5,467 nt of DNA, taken from Acidobacteriota bacterium. GTDB taxonomy: Bacteria > Acidobacteriota > UBA6911 > RPQK01 > JADFOI01. Made by a program: the position numbers and the translations under genes. Below the pieces are notes generated by a model. It was given only the letters and a program-made list of their open reading frames with translations, searched no databases and was not told where the DNA came from. The stretch spans positions 1-5,467 of the forward strand of contig JAUXKG010000199.1 in the NCBI GenBank assembly GCA_030624355.1, given 5' to 3'. This document shows positions 3,897 to 5,467 of the stretch, piece after piece. Numbering within the stretch: the stretch's first letter is position 1; every line of letters starts with the position of its first letter.

Positions 3897-5467
3897 ATGA
3901 AAATAAATTTAATTGTATTGATCGGATTCCTTGCAGTGGCTCTTCCGGGGAGCCTCGCTGCCCAGCAGGACCTGCCTTCGGAAGTCGTCAACTACGCTGA
4001 TCTGATTGTGACCAACACCGTTATTTACAGCGCCGACGAGCAGTTTTCCAGGAATCAAGCCATGGCGGTGCGCGACGGCAAGATCCTGGCTCTGGGAAGG
4101 TCGGACTACATTTCCCGGATGGCCGGACCGAACACGGAGCGGCTCGATCTGCAGGGCACCGGTTACAGCATTCTGCCGGGCCTCTTTGAGTCCCACGGTC
4201 ACGGTCCCCTGGGGACAGGTGGGGGTCTAGAGAGAGGCCTGGACGCTAAACGGGGACCCGTGACCTTTAATTCCATCGAAGAGGGCCTGCGGGAGGTCGA
4301 GGAGCTGGTCCGGGGACTCGCCGAGGGGGAGTGGCTGGTTGCCGGCGGTCCCCGCGACAGTAAACCCTTGCAGACCGTCACCCGCTGGCAGCTCGACACC
4401 GTCTCGCCAAACAACCCCGTGGTGATTGGCTACGGGGGTGAGCTGAGCGTCGTGAACTCCAAGACCTGGGAGCTGGCCGAACTCGAGGGAATGCCGGGCG
4501 CCCTCAAGAACACCGATGGAGAAGGAACCGGCCAGCTGCGCACCTGGGCGCACGGGGCCATGACCTACGCCGTACCCTGGGGGCCGATTGACGACGCGGC
4601 TCTGGCGGAACGAGCGAGGACCCTTTTCGAGCTGAACGCGCAGGGAATCACCACGGTGTGCGGACGGATCATGGGCCGCGCCATTACCATTCTTCGCCAA
4701 TTGTGGGAACGCGACGAGCTGACGGCCAGAGTCCGCGGCAGCCTCGGGTTTCTCCGCTCCAATATGCGTCCGGAAGAGTACTTGAAGCGAATCGGCAAGC
4801 TGGTTAGCTTCGGTTTGGGCAACATGGTCAAGATTATCGGCCTCACCACTCAGCATCCCGACGGAACCATGGGGTCGGGAGCGATGTTGACCTGGCAGCA
4901 GAAGCTGCGGCAGATGGACGGCGATCCCTACAGCATTATTGGGGAAAACCGGTGGGACATCGGGAGTAACGACTCCATAGCCATCAAGTTGGCCATCAAG
5001 TATGGCTGGAACATCAGTGGGGTCCACAACCAGGGAGACCAGGCCACCTGGCTGTATTTGAAGGCCATCGAGGAAGGCCACGAACAGGAAGGGGTGCTGG
5101 CCCCCACCTCGCTGCCCCATGGCAACGATCATAACCAGCTGAACACAGCCGAGAATTTTGCACTCATGAAGAAGTACAACGTGAACCCCAGCGTGGGACT
5201 CTACCTGGGTCAAGAAAGGTTGATCTTCCAATACGGTGGTGACACCGCCCACCGCACGTCGGCCTTCACGAGCATGCTGGAGGCAGGACTGCGCCCCGCT
5301 AGCGAAGAAGCCCGCCCGGCGCTAAGGGCGATAGAAAAACTGATTACCCGTGCTGACGACCAGGGCCGGGTCTGGGGGTCACATGAGATGCTCACCAGAG
5401 AGGATGCTTTACGGGCGCGAACGATCTGGTCGGCTGGTTACTGTGGTGCCGAAGATAAGGTGCTGGG
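3897..5467 (+). CDS. Exported YtcJ-like amidohydrolase paralogue, cut by the window edge, with an altered metal site
   Basis: 523 full codons are present and the frame is still open at the right edge. By comparison with the leftward paralogue, about 60 residues of the C-terminal beta domain are missing. Residues 1-22 are a Sec signal peptide (IVLIGFLAVAL, cleavage near SLA|A). Mature landmarks: LIVTNTVIYSADEQF; PGLFESHGHG with H100 and H102; VKIIG with K312; VHNQGD (H377, D381); DH with H412; WGSHEMLTREDALRART near the end. It aligns end to end with the leftward enzyme and shares an unusual IGEN(K/R)W segment (348-353 here). The oddity is at 464-474: where the paralogue has GLKPVLESDTGG, this protein reads GLRPASEEARP and is about five residues shorter up to the next shared block, so the expected metal-binding Asp is absent. 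It may use a different metal arrangement (E470 or E471 could substitute) or bind without catalysis. Substrate unknown. Confidence 0.9.
   Translation, partial: MKINLIVLIGFLAVALPGSLAAQQDLPSEVVNYADLIVTNTVIYSADEQFSRNQAMAVRDGKILALGRSDYISRMAGPNTERLDLQGTGYSILPGLFESHGHGPLGTGGGLERGLDAKRGPVTFNSIEEGLREVEELVRGLAEGEWLVAGGPRDSKPLQTVTRWQLDTVSPNNPVVIGYGGELSVVNSKTWELAELEGMPGALKNTDGEGTGQLRTWAHGAMTYAVPWGPIDDAALAERARTLFELNAQGITTVCGRIMGRAITILRQLWERDELTARVRGSLGFLRSNMRPEEYLKRIGKLVSFGLGNMVKIIGLTTQHPDGTMGSGAMLTWQQKLRQMDGDPYSIIGENRWDIGSNDSIAIKLAIKYGWNISGVHNQGDQATWLYLKAIEEGHEQEGVLAPTSLPHGNDHNQLNTAENFALMKKYNVNPSVGLYLGQERLIFQYGGDTAHRTSAFTSMLEAGLRPASEEARPALRAIEKLITRADDQGRVWGSHEMLTREDALRARTIWSAGYCGAEDKVL

Noticed and set aside
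4227..5252. A 341-codon open frame on the minus strand within the rightward amidohydrolase
   Set aside because: It lies fully antisense to a gene with clear family motifs, a signal peptide and a Shine-Dalgarno. Its translation has no recognisable domain, so it is a shadow frame produced by GC-rich codon use.

Overview
The window holds four protein genes arranged as a mirror image around one divergent promoter region (about 2730-2915). Leftward, a small exported cohesin-like protein (stop at 2149) is followed 53 bp later by a complete exported YtcJ-type amidohydrolase (275-2095, minus strand). Rightward, a second small exported cohesin-like protein (2918-3466) is followed about 430 bp later by a second exported amidohydrolase (from 3897), which runs off the right edge before its C-terminal end. 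The two small proteins are paralogues of each other, and so are the two amidohydrolases. The locus therefore looks like a duplicated and inverted two-gene module.

The most unusual observation is at the extreme C-termini of the two small proteins. They are very diverged over their bodies, yet both end in the same eight residues, FGCFFYMH, followed by the same TAG stop. The codons differ only at synonymous third positions. The Cys in this tail is the only cysteine left in either predicted mature protein. I do not recognise the tail as a known sorting signal. It is a candidate for an undescribed C-terminal tag, processing site or interaction peptide.

All four products start with a Sec-type signal peptide without a lipobox, so the module acts outside the cytoplasm. 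The complete amidohydrolase keeps the expected metal-site motifs (HxH, VHxxGD, a later His, and an SD near the C-terminal end of the barrel). Its partner keeps the histidines but has lost the SD segment through a short in-frame deletion, so the two enzymes may differ in chemistry, or one may be a non-catalytic binding protein.

Noncoding regions: 1-274 has no convincing gene but carries a cluster of inverted repeats, including a long imperfect hairpin with 12-bp perfect outer arms. The region 3467-3896 has a stop-overlapping stem-loop, several small hairpins including one with a GNRA-type loop, a perfect but apparently unused Shine-Dalgarno sequence, and a good sigma70-like promoter for the second amidohydrolase.

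Organism: moderately GC-rich, with Shine-Dalgarno use at both amidohydrolases and exported amidohydrolase paralogues. This suits an uncultured diderm bacterium; Acidobacteriota or a similar group is a guess from gene content, not something the sequence proves.
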